Below are positions 36,084 to 46,489 of a DNA stretch of 64,000 nt, piece after piece (position 1 is the first letter of the stretch; every line of letters begins with the position of its first letter). The position numbers and the translations under genes are program-made. The notes below the pieces were generated by a model that saw only the letters and a program-made list of their open reading frames with translations, searched no databases and was not told where the DNA came from. This DNA comes from Flavobacteria bacterium BAL38 (GTDB lineage: Bacteria; Bacteroidota; Bacteroidia; Flavobacteriales; Flavobacteriaceae): contig AAXX01000004.1 of the NCBI GenBank assembly GCA_000169355.1, positions 62,001-126,000 on the forward strand, written 5' to 3'.

Positions 36084-37691
36084 ATGGATCTAAAAAAAAT
36101 GAAAAATAGTTTTTATTTATTGAACTCTTCCTTGCTTTTAATATTAAGTTTTTTTCCTTCGATTGAAGGAGTGGCTCAAAATAAGCGCCCAAATATTCTT
36201 GTTATTATGGGGGACGACATCTCACGAAATAGTATGGGCGTGTATGGTTCTAAATATATTAAAACACCCAATTTTGATCGAATTGCAAATGAGGGCGTGC
36301 TTTTTACCAATGCCTATGTTTGTAATCCAAAATGTTCACCGTCTAGGGCTTGTTTTTTAACAGGAAGGTACTCTTGGCAATTGGAAGAGGCGGCTAATCA
36401 CATTCCTGTTATACCGCCCAAATGGAAATTTTACCCTAAATTGTTAGAAGAAAGCGGATATGCCATAGGATATACTGGTAAAGGTTGGGGACCCGGAGTG
36501 TACTACGGAGAACACAATCCTGCAGGCTGGGAATACAATGATATTTCGCTTACACCCCCATACAAAGGAATAAGCAAGCAGGATTATGCATCTAACTTCG
36601 AGGCGTTTTTAACTAAAAGAGACACAGAAAAGCCATTTTGTTTTTGGTTTGGAACCCATGAGGCGCATCGTAAATACGAGAAAGATTCTTATAAAAAGGA
36701 AAATAAAGATTTGAGTAAAGTTACGGTTCAAGCCTTTTTTCCTGACAATGAATTAGTTCGTGGTGATTTGGCTGATTATGGAGTAGAGGTGGAATACCAT
36801 GATCGTCAAATTGGTTTAGCATTGGCTTCTCTCGAAAAGCGAGGGCTGTTAGACAATACCATTATTATTGCAACCTCCGATCAGGGAATGCCATTTCCAA
36901 GAATAAAAGGACAAATTTATGAAGAAGATTTTCATGAAGCATTTGTGGTACGATGGGGCGACAAAATAATTCCGGGAAGGATAGTAACGGATTTTATTAA
37001 TTTTCCTGATGTTGCGCCAACACTTATGGAAGTTGCGGGATTAAAAATCGATAAACAAATGACAGGTAAAAGTTTTCTAAATCTTTTACTTTCTGAAAAA
37101 TCTGGAAGAATCGATGAAAAACGTTCTTTTTCGTTATTAGGAAAAGAACGTCATGATATGGGTCGCATTGAAGGAGATCAAATAAATGTTGGTTATCCTG
37201 CTAGAGCAATTAGAACTGATAAATACCTTTATATTCACAATTACAAATCTAATAGATGGCCTGCCGGGGACCCGGAATATGGGTATAATAATGTGGATAA
37301 TTCACCAACAAAATCGTATTTAACAGAACTAAAAAAAGAGGATCCAGATTATAAATATTATGAACTATCTTTTGGAAAACGACCTATGGAGGAACTTTAT
37401 GATATGGAAATAGATCCAGATTGTATTAATAACCTCGCTTCTGATTCCAAATATGCTGTATTAAGAAATCAATTAAGTGCACAAATGAACCAGGAATTAA
37501 AAAGACAAAAAGATCCTAGAGCACTTGGAAAAGGAGATATTTTCGATTATTACCCTCAAGCTCGAGAAGAAAAAATGAAAAAAATGTACAAAGAAAAGTA
37601 TTATAATATGTTCGACAGGTTTTTTGAGGTTTTTGGTAAAAAAACAGTTCCAATCCCTTCAGGTTTTGTTGAAAAAGACGGAGAAAATTAA
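36084..37691 (+). CDS. Formylglycine-dependent sulfatase (S1 family), first of three
   Basis: This 535-residue secreted sulfatase has a signal region (to SIEGVAQ), the metal-binding MGDDISRNSMGVYG segment and the active-site sequence CSPSR (C84) that is oxidised to formylglycine, then TGKGWGPG. It resembles the sulfamidase/heparan-type S1 branch by the TGKGWG pattern, but subfamily assignment needs a database comparison. It lacks a T9SS domain. It is followed by two more sulfatases with short gaps, giving an operon for desulfation of a polysaccharide. Confidence 0.92.
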   Translation: MDLKKMKNSFYLLNSSLLLILSFFPSIEGVAQNKRPNILVIMGDDISRNSMGVYGSKYIKTPNFDRIANEGVLFTNAYVCNPKCSPSRACFLTGRYSWQLEEAANHIPVIPPKWKFYPKLLEESGYAIGYTGKGWGPGVYYGEHNPAGWEYNDISLTPPYKGISKQDYASNFEAFLTKRDTEKPFCFWFGTHEAHRKYEKDSYKKENKDLSKVTVQAFFPDNELVRGDLADYGVEVEYHDRQIGLALASLEKRGLLDNTIIIATSDQGMPFPRIKGQIYEEDFHEAFVVRWGDKIIPGRIVTDFINFPDVAPTLMEVAGLKIDKQMTGKSFLNLLLSEKSGRIDEKRSFSLLGKERHDMGRIEGDQINVGYPARAIRTDKYLYIHNYKSNRWPAGDPEYGYNNVDNSPTKSYLTELKKEDPDYKYYELSFGKRPMEELYDMEIDPDCINNLASDSKYAVLRNQLSAQMNQELKRQKDPRALGKGDIFDYYPQAREEKMKKMYKEKYYNMFDRFFEVFGKKTVPIPSGFVEKDGEN

Positions 37692-37710
37692 TTTAAATAT
37701 AAAGACAAAA

Positions 37711-39117
37711 ATGAATACAAAAAACATACTGACTTTTGCAATCCTAATAGCAACATTTGGGATACAAGCCCAAGAAACAAAAAACACTAAAAAACCCAAT
37801 ATAGTTTTCATTTTAGCCGATGATATGGGATACAATGAGTTGGGGAGTTATGGCGGTAAAATAATCGAAACTCCCAACATTGATCAATTAGCTAAAGAGG
37901 GAATGAAATTTTCTAATCATTATTGTGGATCTAATATTTGCGCTCCTTCGCGAGGGACTTTAATGACCGGAAAACATACGGGTCATGCTTATATTAGAGA
38001 TAATAAACCGCTTCCTTATGAAGGAAATGAGCCTATTCCTGCAAGTGAAATCACGGTTGCTGAAATCTTGAAAACTGCAGGATATACAACTGGAGCTTTT
38101 GGGAAATGGGGATTGGGTTATCCAGCTTCAGAGGGATCGCCAAACAATCAAGGTTTTGACCAGTTTTATGGTTATAATGGTCAAATTCATGCCCACAATT
38201 ATTTCACTTCCTATTTGCGTAAAAATGACCTAGTTGAATTAAATGCAAATATAGACGCTCCTTATTCTGTGTATAGCGCTGATATTATTAAAGATAGAGC
38301 ATTAGAGTTTGTTGAAGTCAATAAAAACAATCCTTTCTTCCTGTATTTTTGCCCTACTTTACCTCATAATCCGTATCACCAACCCGATGATAAAACATTA
38401 GAGTATTATGCCAAAAAAACTGGATTTCCGATAGGAGATGCTCATTCTGAAGAATTCAGCGTTCCTAAATATGCTGCATTGTCGTCAAGACTTGATCAAC
38501 AAGTAGGCGAAATTATGGCGAAATTAAAAGAACTGAATTTATTGGATAATACCTTAATAATTTTCGCAAGTGATAATGGATCTGCACTTACTAAAGAAGA
38601 AGATAGTTACCTACGTACTGGTGGAGATTTAAGAGGAAGAAAATCCGAAGTTTATGAAGGTGGAATTAAAAGCCCCTTAATTGCTTTTTGGAAAGGGAAA
38701 ATTATTCCTGGAAGCAGTAGTAATCATATCTCCGCTTTTTGGGATTTTTTGCCTACTTGTGCAGAAATTGTAAAGGCAAAAACACCTGATAATATTGACG
38801 GAATTTCTTATTTACCTACACTATTAGGAAAAACGGACAATCAAAAACAACACGATTATCTGTATTGGGAACGCAGCCAAAGTCAAGCTATTAGAAAAGG
38901 AGACATGAAGGCAAATTTTGTGTATGATAAGACAAGTCAAAAACAAAATATTGAAATTTACAATCTTGCCCAAGATCCTTTTGAAAAAAATAATTTAGCC
39001 GAAACGATGCCAGAACTTAAAGCAGAGTTTATAAAAATAGCGCAAACCGCTAGAGTAGAATCTGAAATTTTTCCATTAGTGAAAAAAGCAAAAAAAGCAA
39101 AGGTAAAAACACATTAA
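37711..39117 (+). CDS. Formylglycine-dependent sulfatase (S1 family), second
   Basis: This 468-residue sulfatase has a signal peptide (MNTKNILTFAILIATFGIQAQ), metal ligands in ILADDMGYNELGSYGG, the active-site CAPSR (C77), GAFGKWGLG and a distal FASDNGS metal/active-site segment. I chose ATG 37711 because it directly precedes the signal peptide; an in-frame ATG at 37624 would lie inside the previous gene. The next gene starts 3 nt after its stop. Confidence 0.94.
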   Translation: MNTKNILTFAILIATFGIQAQETKNTKKPNIVFILADDMGYNELGSYGGKIIETPNIDQLAKEGMKFSNHYCGSNICAPSRGTLMTGKHTGHAYIRDNKPLPYEGNEPIPASEITVAEILKTAGYTTGAFGKWGLGYPASEGSPNNQGFDQFYGYNGQIHAHNYFTSYLRKNDLVELNANIDAPYSVYSADIIKDRALEFVEVNKNNPFFLYFCPTLPHNPYHQPDDKTLEYYAKKTGFPIGDAHSEEFSVPKYAALSSRLDQQVGEIMAKLKELNLLDNTLIIFASDNGSALTKEEDSYLRTGGDLRGRKSEVYEGGIKSPLIAFWKGKIIPGSSSNHISAFWDFLPTCAEIVKAKTPDNIDGISYLPTLLGKTDNQKQHDYLYWERSQSQAIRKGDMKANFVYDKTSQKQNIEIYNLAQDPFEKNNLAETMPELKAEFIKIAQTARVESEIFPLVKKAKKAKVKTH

Positions 39118-39120
39118 CCA

Positions 39121-40659
39121 ATGGAAATCAAATATATTGTTTTAAGCTTTTTTGCTTTTACCATAAGTTTAAAAAGCAACAGTCAAACGAATGATAAAAC
39201 AGTAAAACCGAATATTGTTTTTATTTATTTAGACGATTTAGGATATGGAGATTTAAGTTGTTATGGAGCAACCGCAATAAAAACGCCTAATATTGATGCT
39301 TTAGCCAATGGAGGAGTTCGATTTACTAATGGATATGCCACATCGGCAACTTGTACCCCAAGTCGGTATGGTCTGCTCACCGGAGTATATCCATGGAGAA
39401 ATAGAGACGCCAAAATACTTCCGGGATCTGCTCCTTTATTGATAGGTAAAGAGCAACTAACCATTCCTAAAATGTTAAAAGAAAAAGGATACCAAACTGC
39501 CGTTGTGGGCAAGTGGCATTTGGGTTTAGGAACAGGAATTGTAGATTGGAATCAACAATTAGATGCAGGTCCTAATGATGTAGGTTTTGATTATTCTTAT
39601 ATTATGGCCGCCACGCAAGATAGAGTTCCTACTATTTATATCGATAATGGTAAAGTAGTTAATTTAGATATCAAGGATCCCATTTCGGTAAATTATGATA
39701 AAAATTTCCCCGGTCAACCCACAGGAAAAGAAAATCCTGAATTGCTCTCCATGAAATGGCATCATGGTCACAACAGTTCGATTGTAAACGGTATTCCTAG
39801 AATTGGTTATATTTCTGGTGGAGCCAGTGCAAACTGGAGTGATGTTGATTTAGCAGATCATTTCTTGGCCAAAGCACAAGACTATGTAAAAAGCCATAAA
39901 GAGAATCCGTTTTTTTTATATTATGCTTTAAATCAGCCACACGTACCTCGTACTCCTAACCCTAGATTTGTTGGAAAATCAGGCATGGGACCTCGTGGAG
40001 ATGTTATTTTGGAAGCGGATTATTGCGTGGGCGAAATCATAAAAACCTTAAAAGAAGAAGGAGTTTTAGATAATACTTTAATTGTCTTTTCAAGCGATAA
40101 CGGACCCGTATTGAATGATGGTTATTATGATGATGCAGTGGAGAAACTAGGCAATCATAAACCAAACGGTCCATTGCGTGGCGGAAAATACAGTTTGTTG
40201 GAAGCAGGTACACGAGTCCCATTTTTCACCTATTGGAAAGGGCAGATTAAGCCTTTAGTTTCAGATGCATTGGTGTGCCAAATCGATTTATTGGAATCCA
40301 TAGCCAAGTTGGTCAATGTTGATGTAGAAAGTACAGACAGTCAGGAACTTTTGGATGTTTTTACAGGTAAAAGTAATAAAGGAAGAACGAACTTGGTTAT
40401 TGAAGCCAACACTAAAACGGCCTTTCGTCAAGGCGATTGGATGATGATTCCGCCTTATTCTGGCGATCCAATTCTGGAAGAAGTTAATATTGAAATGGGA
40501 AATGACAAAGAGTTTCAATTGTATAATCTAAAAAAGGATATTGGTCAAAAAAATAATCTTGCCAAAACCCAACCCAAAAAGTTGAAAGAATTGATAAAAA
40601 ATTTCGAATTGATTCGAGGCAACAGCTACAATAACGTAGAAAAAATTGAATTGAAATAA
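39121..40659 (+). CDS. Formylglycine-dependent sulfatase (S1 family), third
   Basis: This 512-residue sulfatase has a signal peptide (to SLKSNSQ), YLDDLGYGDLSCYGA metal-binding segment, active-site CTPSR (C78), VVGKWHLGLG and VFSSDNGPV. The pattern is of arylsulfatase-A-like enzymes. The galactose mutarotase gene starts 2 nt after its stop. The three sulfatases differ in sequence, suggesting different sulfate positions on the substrate. Confidence 0.94.
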   Translation: MEIKYIVLSFFAFTISLKSNSQTNDKTVKPNIVFIYLDDLGYGDLSCYGATAIKTPNIDALANGGVRFTNGYATSATCTPSRYGLLTGVYPWRNRDAKILPGSAPLLIGKEQLTIPKMLKEKGYQTAVVGKWHLGLGTGIVDWNQQLDAGPNDVGFDYSYIMAATQDRVPTIYIDNGKVVNLDIKDPISVNYDKNFPGQPTGKENPELLSMKWHHGHNSSIVNGIPRIGYISGGASANWSDVDLADHFLAKAQDYVKSHKENPFFLYYALNQPHVPRTPNPRFVGKSGMGPRGDVILEADYCVGEIIKTLKEEGVLDNTLIVFSSDNGPVLNDGYYDDAVEKLGNHKPNGPLRGGKYSLLEAGTRVPFFTYWKGQIKPLVSDALVCQIDLLESIAKLVNVDVESTDSQELLDVFTGKSNKGRTNLVIEANTKTAFRQGDWMMIPPYSGDPILEEVNIEMGNDKEFQLYNLKKDIGQKNNLAKTQPKKLKELIKNFELIRGNSYNNVEKIELK

Positions 40660-40661
40660 CA

Positions 40662-41810
40662 ATGAAAAAACAAGCTGTTTTTTTAGTACTAATTACGCTA
40701 TTCATTTGTTCGAAAGCTTTTAGTCAAAGTAACTTAAACAATAACGAATGCGCGACCCTTAATCCACAAAATTTTAATAAGGTGATTGATGGCAAACAAG
40801 TGGGTTTGTTTTTTCTAAAAAATGGAAATCTTACGGCCGCCATAACTAATTATGGCGGCCGTATTGTTAGTTTATGCGCTCCAGACACAAACGGTCAAAC
40901 GGCCGATGTTGTTCTTGGGTTTAAATGCATTGACGATTACTTAAAGGCAACCGGCGTATATCATGGCGCTATCGTTGGAAGGGTAATCGGAAGGATTGCT
41001 AAAGGAACTTTGGAACTAGACAGAAAAATACATTCTCTTCCTATAAATAATGGTGTCAATCACCAACACGGTGGATTAAAAGGGTTTCACAATCAAGTTT
41101 GGGATGTGAAAACGGTTACAGATAGTACCCTTGTATTGTCTTATATTTCTGTTGATGGAGAAATGGGATATCCTGGTACTCTAAAAGTAGAAGCAACGTA
41201 TCAGTTGACTTCAAATAATGAATTGAGCTTGAAATTATTAGCTACAACAGATAAAACAACTATTGTAAATTTGACTAATCATGCTTTTTTTAACCTAGCA
41301 GGCGAGGGTAATGGATCTATTTTAGACCATATTCTAACGATTCCATCCAATTATTTTTGCGCCGTGAATCCCGACAAAATTAAAACAGGAGAGATTCTAA
41401 AAGTTGCTGGAACCCCATTTGATTTTAGAAAAGGGAAATTCATTGGTGCCGATATTGGTTTAGAAAAATCGAATGAACAATTAAATTTTGGCGGAGGATA
41501 TGATCAAAGTTATGTTTTAAAGAAAAAAAAGTCCAATAAAATTGTATTAGCTGCAACGGTTGTAGATCCTAAAAGTGGTCGCAAATTAGAAGTGTTGACC
41601 AATAATTTAGGGGTACATTTTTTTAGCGCCAATTTCTTTAAAGGTAACGATATTGGAAAAATGGGGAAACCATTTCACTATAGAGAATCGTTTGCTCTAG
41701 AAACTCAAGATTATAATTCTCCAAATCAAATATCATTTCCAACAATTATTCTTAAGCCTGGTGAAAAATATGAGATCTATACTATTTATCGTTTTTCCTG
41801 CCTAAAGTAA
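40662..41810 (+). CDS. galM: Secreted aldose 1-epimerase (galactose mutarotase)
   Basis: This 382-residue protein interconverts alpha and beta anomers of galactose or related sugars. Family motifs are visible: ITNYGGRIVSL, the catalytic His region NLTNHAFFNLAGEG and the catalytic Glu region FALETQDYNSPNQ. A signal peptide (MKKQAVFLVLITLFICSKAFSQ) places it in the periplasm. It is the last gene of the sulfatase operon and points to galactose as a released sugar. Confidence 0.92.
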   Translation: MKKQAVFLVLITLFICSKAFSQSNLNNNECATLNPQNFNKVIDGKQVGLFFLKNGNLTAAITNYGGRIVSLCAPDTNGQTADVVLGFKCIDDYLKATGVYHGAIVGRVIGRIAKGTLELDRKIHSLPINNGVNHQHGGLKGFHNQVWDVKTVTDSTLVLSYISVDGEMGYPGTLKVEATYQLTSNNELSLKLLATTDKTTIVNLTNHAFFNLAGEGNGSILDHILTIPSNYFCAVNPDKIKTGEILKVAGTPFDFRKGKFIGADIGLEKSNEQLNFGGGYDQSYVLKKKKSNKIVLAATVVDPKSGRKLEVLTNNLGVHFFSANFFKGNDIGKMGKPFHYRESFALETQDYNSPNQISFPTIILKPGEKYEIYTIYRFSCLK

Positions 41811-42061
41811 TAAAATGGGGCTAATTTTAATTTTCTCGGCTACAATCAATTAAAATAATCTTCCTTTAGTTTTTAGCTTACAGAATTTTATTAGTAATGT
41901 TTTTCATTCCAGCATTTCAAACACTGAAAGTTTAAGAAATAAAAAATTTCATCATAAAGGTCTTTGAGGCAAATAGCAAAAAAACTGCTGTATCAATTTT
42001 AAAGTCCATTAAAATTGATTCCAAAATGAGTACAAAAAAATAAAATTAACAAAAAATCAAT

Positions 42062-42069
42062 TATCTTTG
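42062..42069 (+). promoter_or_regulatory. -7 box of the HTCS gene promoter
   Basis: TATCTTTG is a perfect match to the Bacteroidetes -7 consensus TAnnTTTG, 77 bp before the ATG at 42147. No clear -33 TTG is seen at the expected spacing. 41811-42061 otherwise holds no gene. Confidence 0.55.
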
Positions 42070-42146
42070 GATTATTAACTAAATGCTCTAATTCAAAGGC
42101 TCCATTTTAGTTTGAAAATATACTATACAATCAATATAAACATTAA

Positions 42147-45100
42147 ATGCTAAGAATTCTAACAGTACTAATTACATTATTTTTTTATGTATATTCATAT
42201 GGTGTACAGAGTGACAATATTAATTTTAAAAATATAGATAATAAGCAAGGATTGTCGCAAAATGGCATAACAGCAATATTTCAAGATAGAGATGGATATA
42301 TGTGGTTTGGTACCCACTATGGATTAAACCGCTATGATGGCATAAATATTAGATCGTTTTATGCGTCAAATTCTTTCAACGATCTTTCAGACAATACTAT
42401 AAATTCAATTGCACAAGATCTTGCCGGTAATATTTGGATTGCTACGGAGCAAGGCCTTACTGTTTATAACCCCATTACACATAAATTATATAATCTAAAG
42501 AAATACAATCCAAAAAATAATTTTTTTGGCCAAAATATACAATCCATTAAATTGATTGATGGTAAAATTATGTTCACTACTCAAAATGGACTTTGGAGTA
42601 TTAATTCGGGAAAAGAACTTTTTACGGAGGAAAACACAAAATCAATTTGCCAAAAGAGTATTAGATATAAAATACCTTCCAGTTTAGACCTTGAATCTTT
42701 AAAAATTCATGAAAAAGATAAAAATGGAAACTATTGGTTGACCAATAAAAACCAAGTTATTTTAACCAAAATCAGTAGTAATCAAATCATCATTTTAGAA
42801 AAAATTCGAATAGGACAATCTACAGATGTTACTATATCTGCTTTTTTTCAAGATAACTTTTCAAATATCTGGATAGGTACTCAAAACAATGGTTTATTTC
42901 ATTTAAAAGAAGATAAAGGAAACTATTTTACGACTAAAATTTATCCAAAAAAGGATTCTGCCATCAATTTTTCTAGAATAGCAAATATCATTCAAGATCA
43001 TCAAAACAATCTTATTGTGACTTCCCGAGCTAACGGGGCTATTAAAATAAATAAAGATGCCTTAAAGAATAATGATTTTTCCTCTTCAACTATTACCTCA
43101 ATTGATTTACCTACTAGAAAAATTAAAAGTATTTTTATTTCTCGAGATAAAACACTTTGGATTGGATCTTTAGGCAACGGCGTCTTTTTTCAAAATAATT
43201 CTGGACTAAAATTTAAAAATTATCATATTAAAGATAATAAAAGCAACTCAATAATTAGTAATACAAGATCAATTATTAAAGATGAATTTAATAATTTGTG
43301 GGTAGGTACTTTATTTGAAGGCCTTTTTATTTATGACACGACCAATCAAAAAATTGTGAAGTCAATACTGAATGGAAAATCAATCTTTGCATTATCCAAA
43401 ATCGACAACCAACACATTCTAGTAGGAACCTCAGACGGATTATATCTAGTTACATTTACCAAAAATAATTATAGCACTAAAAAGCTTATTACGAAAAATA
43501 AAACTAATCCAATTGTTTTTTCAATTGCGAATGTCAAGAATCATTATTGGCTAGGAACTGACAATAATCTTATTAGTTTTTCACTAACAAATGATTTTAA
43601 TATAGTGAACGAAGTTAGCTATAAAAATTTGATTCCATCCTCTCTAAATTCTATAAATTTCGTACGAATTGTTAAATATGATCCTATTCACAATTTTTTG
43701 TGGATTGGAACACAAACTAAAGGACTCGTTGTAGCTAAATTAAATAATGATTTCACTATAAACAACTTTTCTCAATATAATCAAAACCCAAATAGTCTGG
43801 ATAATAATGACTATATATGTGATATACTTTTGGATAACAATAACAATAGTTGGGTGGGTACAAAAAATGGGCTGTTTCAAATTAAATTAAATAAAGATGG
43901 AGCAGCCTCAAAAATAAAAAAATTCACAATCCGGGACGGACTTCCTAGTAATTTAATTCAATCCATAGAAACCGATAAGCAAGGAAATATATGGGTTGGA
44001 ACAAATAGGGGATTGGCTAAATTAAATCAATCGTATAAGACAACAATTTATGATGTAAACGACGGTATTCAAAACTATGAATTTACAGAACACGCTTCTT
44101 ATTCCGACTCAAGTGGATTATTATATTTTGGGGGTATTGATGGTATTTCAACTTTTTTCCCTAATAAATCAAAATATGACAATTACAACGAACCTGTAAA
44201 TATTAGTGAAATAAAAATTAATGGTATAAATATAAATGATAGAATACTTAAAAATGATTTTAACAATCTGACACTTACTCATTTTGAAAATAATATAGAA
44301 ATTAACTTCCTATCTCCAAATTACTACAATCAAAAAAATTGTAAATACGCCTATGTTCTGGAAGGATTTGATGAAACTTGGTTGACAGCTTCAGCTAATA
44401 CTCATGAAGTGAATTATAAAAATTTACCGCCAGGAAGTTATACATTTAAAATTAAAGTATTTAACGAAGATGGGAGGTGGGAATCTAAATATACCTCTTT
44501 ATCTATAGTAATAAAACCATTATTTTGGCTAACATTTCCGGCATTTTGTATCTATTTAATAGTGCTTTATTTTTTAATTAAATTAATATCATCAATTACA
44601 AAAAAACGACTTGAGAAAAAAAATAAAGAGCAATTAGAAAAACAATATCATGAGCAGATGGAGAAAATCAATCAATCAAAATTGGAATTCTTTATTAACA
44701 TTTCTCATGAAATCAGAACGCCACTAACCCTAATTTTATGTTCAATTGAAAAACTGATTTCTAATTTTAAGCTTAATCCGAAACAAGAAAAAGAAGCATT
44801 AACTATTGATAAAAATGTAAATAATCTTTTGGAATTGACCAATGAGTTATTGGCGATTCACAAAATGGAGACTGGTAATTACCAATTAAAAGTTCAGAAA
44901 AACGATATGATTACGTTTTTAAAAAATATCAAAACTATTTTCAAGTCTTTGGCAAAATCAAAAGAAATTAAAATCTCAATTGACACATTTGAACCTGAAT
45001 TATTTGTTTGGTTTGATAAAAATGCTCTCGGTAAAATAATGTATAATTTAGTTTCCAATGCCATTAAACATACTAATAATGGGGGTAGAATTATTATTAG

Positions 45101-46259
45101 AGCATTCCCTTCTTCGGATGAAGGATTTTTAATAATTGACATCATCGATAATGGCTCAGGAATTGATCCTAATTATATTTCTAAAATATTCAATAGATTT
45201 TACCATCACGGAGGTAATATGGACCGCTATGTTAATGGATTTGGAATAGGTTTGTCTTTGACAAAATCAATGATTGAACTTCATAAAGGAACTATTTCAG
45301 TCAGAAGTGAAATAAATATTGGAACTACTTTTACTTTGAATTTACCTTTGGATGAAAACGCTTACTCTGATGAAGAAAAATCAGATAGATTCCTTTTGGA
45401 CAATGATATACCCAGAGCTCTAAGTATTGCTGATTATGATCAAGACAATGAAGTTGTCAATAATGAATTAGTTATTAAAAATACAGATTTCAATGAAGAA
45501 AAGCCTACTATTTTATTTGTAGATGACAATAAAGATTTAATTGAAAATATGGCCGATTACTTTGTGGACAATTACAACATATATACAGCAGATAATGGGC
45601 AAATAGGTGTTGAAATGGCAAATAAATTGCAACCGGATATAATTATAAGTGACTTGGTAATGCCTATAATGAATGGTATTGAACTATGTGAGACGCTTAA
45701 GAATGACATTAAAACTTCGCATATCCCGATAATTCTTTTAACAGCTCAGGGCGATATGAATACTCAATTTGAAGGTGTTAAATCTGGGGCAGATTACTTT
45801 GTTCCTAAACCATTTAATATTAAAATTTTAAATCTAACTATTAAAAATATCATAAATTCAAGAAACAAATTCAAAAATTTATTTTTGACTAATAAATACG
45901 AAGATGCAGGTGATTTAACCACAAATAGTAAGGATAAAGAATTTATTGAAAAACTACTCAAATATGTTAATGATAACATAGAAGAGGATAATTTAAATAT
46001 TATTAATATAGCAGATGAATTTTCTATGAGTCGCTCGACTTTTTTTAGAAAAGTTAAGATAATTACTGGTACTACTGGGAAAGAATTTATTGATTCGGTG
46101 CGATTGAAAAGGGCTACCAAGCTTTTACTAGAATCTGATTTGAATATATCTGAGATTGCATATGCTATAGGTCATTCAAATCCACAGTATTTTTCTAAGT
46201 GGTTCAAATCTCATTACAAAATGTCGCCTTCAGAATATATATTAAAATACAAAATATAG
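42147..46259 (+). CDS. Hybrid two-component system regulator (HTCS) of the polysaccharide locus
   Basis: This 1370-residue single-chain regulator has a signal-like N-terminus, a periplasmic two-propeller sensor with repeated WIGT/WVGT (reg_prop) motifs to about residue 680, a Y_Y_Y domain ending near 785 (YVLEGFDETWL, NLPPGSYTF), and a transmembrane helix near 791-814. A histidine kinase follows (H854 in FFINISHEIRTPLTL, then an ATPase domain with DNGSGID), a receiver domain (D1169 in IISDLVMPIMNG) and a C-terminal AraC-type helix-turn-helix (from about 1287, FSMSRSTFFRKVK). HTCS proteins sense oligosaccharides from the target glycan and activate the adjacent SusC/D and enzyme genes. It lies between the two divergent enzyme clusters. 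Confidence 0.95.
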   Translation: MLRILTVLITLFFYVYSYGVQSDNINFKNIDNKQGLSQNGITAIFQDRDGYMWFGTHYGLNRYDGINIRSFYASNSFNDLSDNTINSIAQDLAGNIWIATEQGLTVYNPITHKLYNLKKYNPKNNFFGQNIQSIKLIDGKIMFTTQNGLWSINSGKELFTEENTKSICQKSIRYKIPSSLDLESLKIHEKDKNGNYWLTNKNQVILTKISSNQIIILEKIRIGQSTDVTISAFFQDNFSNIWIGTQNNGLFHLKEDKGNYFTTKIYPKKDSAINFSRIANIIQDHQNNLIVTSRANGAIKINKDALKNNDFSSSTITSIDLPTRKIKSIFISRDKTLWIGSLGNGVFFQNNSGLKFKNYHIKDNKSNSIISNTRSIIKDEFNNLWVGTLFEGLFIYDTTNQKIVKSILNGKSIFALSKIDNQHILVGTSDGLYLVTFTKNNYSTKKLITKNKTNPIVFSIANVKNHYWLGTDNNLISFSLTNDFNIVNEVSYKNLIPSSLNSINFVRIVKYDPIHNFLWIGTQTKGLVVAKLNNDFTINNFSQYNQNPNSLDNNDYICDILLDNNNNSWVGTKNGLFQIKLNKDGAASKIKKFTIRDGLPSNLIQSIETDKQGNIWVGTNRGLAKLNQSYKTTIYDVNDGIQNYEFTEHASYSDSSGLLYFGGIDGISTFFPNKSKYDNYNEPVNISEIKINGININDRILKNDFNNLTLTHFENNIEINFLSPNYYNQKNCKYAYVLEGFDETWLTASANTHEVNYKNLPPGSYTFKIKVFNEDGRWESKYTSLSIVIKPLFWLTFPAFCIYLIVLYFLIKLISSITKKRLEKKNKEQLEKQYHEQMEKINQSKLEFFINISHEIRTPLTLILCSIEKLISNFKLNPKQEKEALTIDKNVNNLLELTNELLAIHKMETGNYQLKVQKNDMITFLKNIKTIFKSLAKSKEIKISIDTFEPELFVWFDKNALGKIMYNLVSNAIKHTNNGGRIIIRAFPSSDEGFLIIDIIDNGSGIDPNYISKIFNRFYHHGGNMDRYVNGFGIGLSLTKSMIELHKGTISVRSEINIGTTFTLNLPLDENAYSDEEKSDRFLLDNDIPRALSIADYDQDNEVVNNELVIKNTDFNEEKPTILFVDDNKDLIENMADYFVDNYNIYTADNGQIGVEMANKLQPDIIISDLVMPIMNGIELCETLKNDIKTSHIPIILLTAQGDMNTQFEGVKSGADYFVPKPFNIKILNLTIKNIINSRNKFKNLFLTNKYEDAGDLTTNSKDKEFIEKLLKYVNDNIEEDNLNIINIADEFSMSRSTFFRKVKIITGTTGKEFIDSVRLKRATKLLLESDLNISEIAYAIGHSNPQYFSKWFKSHYKMSPSEYILKYKI

Positions 46260-46440
46260 ATCATAGCTAGTTAGTATTTTTATGGTTAAAAGTAGAAGAA
46301 ATAAAGGACTTTGCTTTTATTATGATAGTAGCGTAAACCCAATTTAATTTCTATTAACTTAGACTTCCTTTATTGCTTGTCTGAGATTTTGGGTGTATTT
46401 ATTATAAAGAATTTTCTTTTTATAATAATTCCATTTTATA

Positions 46441-46467
46441 AAAAAACCTGTCATTGACAGGTTTTTT
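46441..46467. terminator. Bidirectional terminator between HTCS and SusCD operons
   Basis: A 12-bp stem AAAAAACCTGTC / GACAGGTTTTTT with a 3-nt loop, with A-run and T-run on opposite sides, serves the convergent genes. Confidence 0.9.
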
Positions 46468-46489
46468 AAAATTATCTTAGCATAAAATT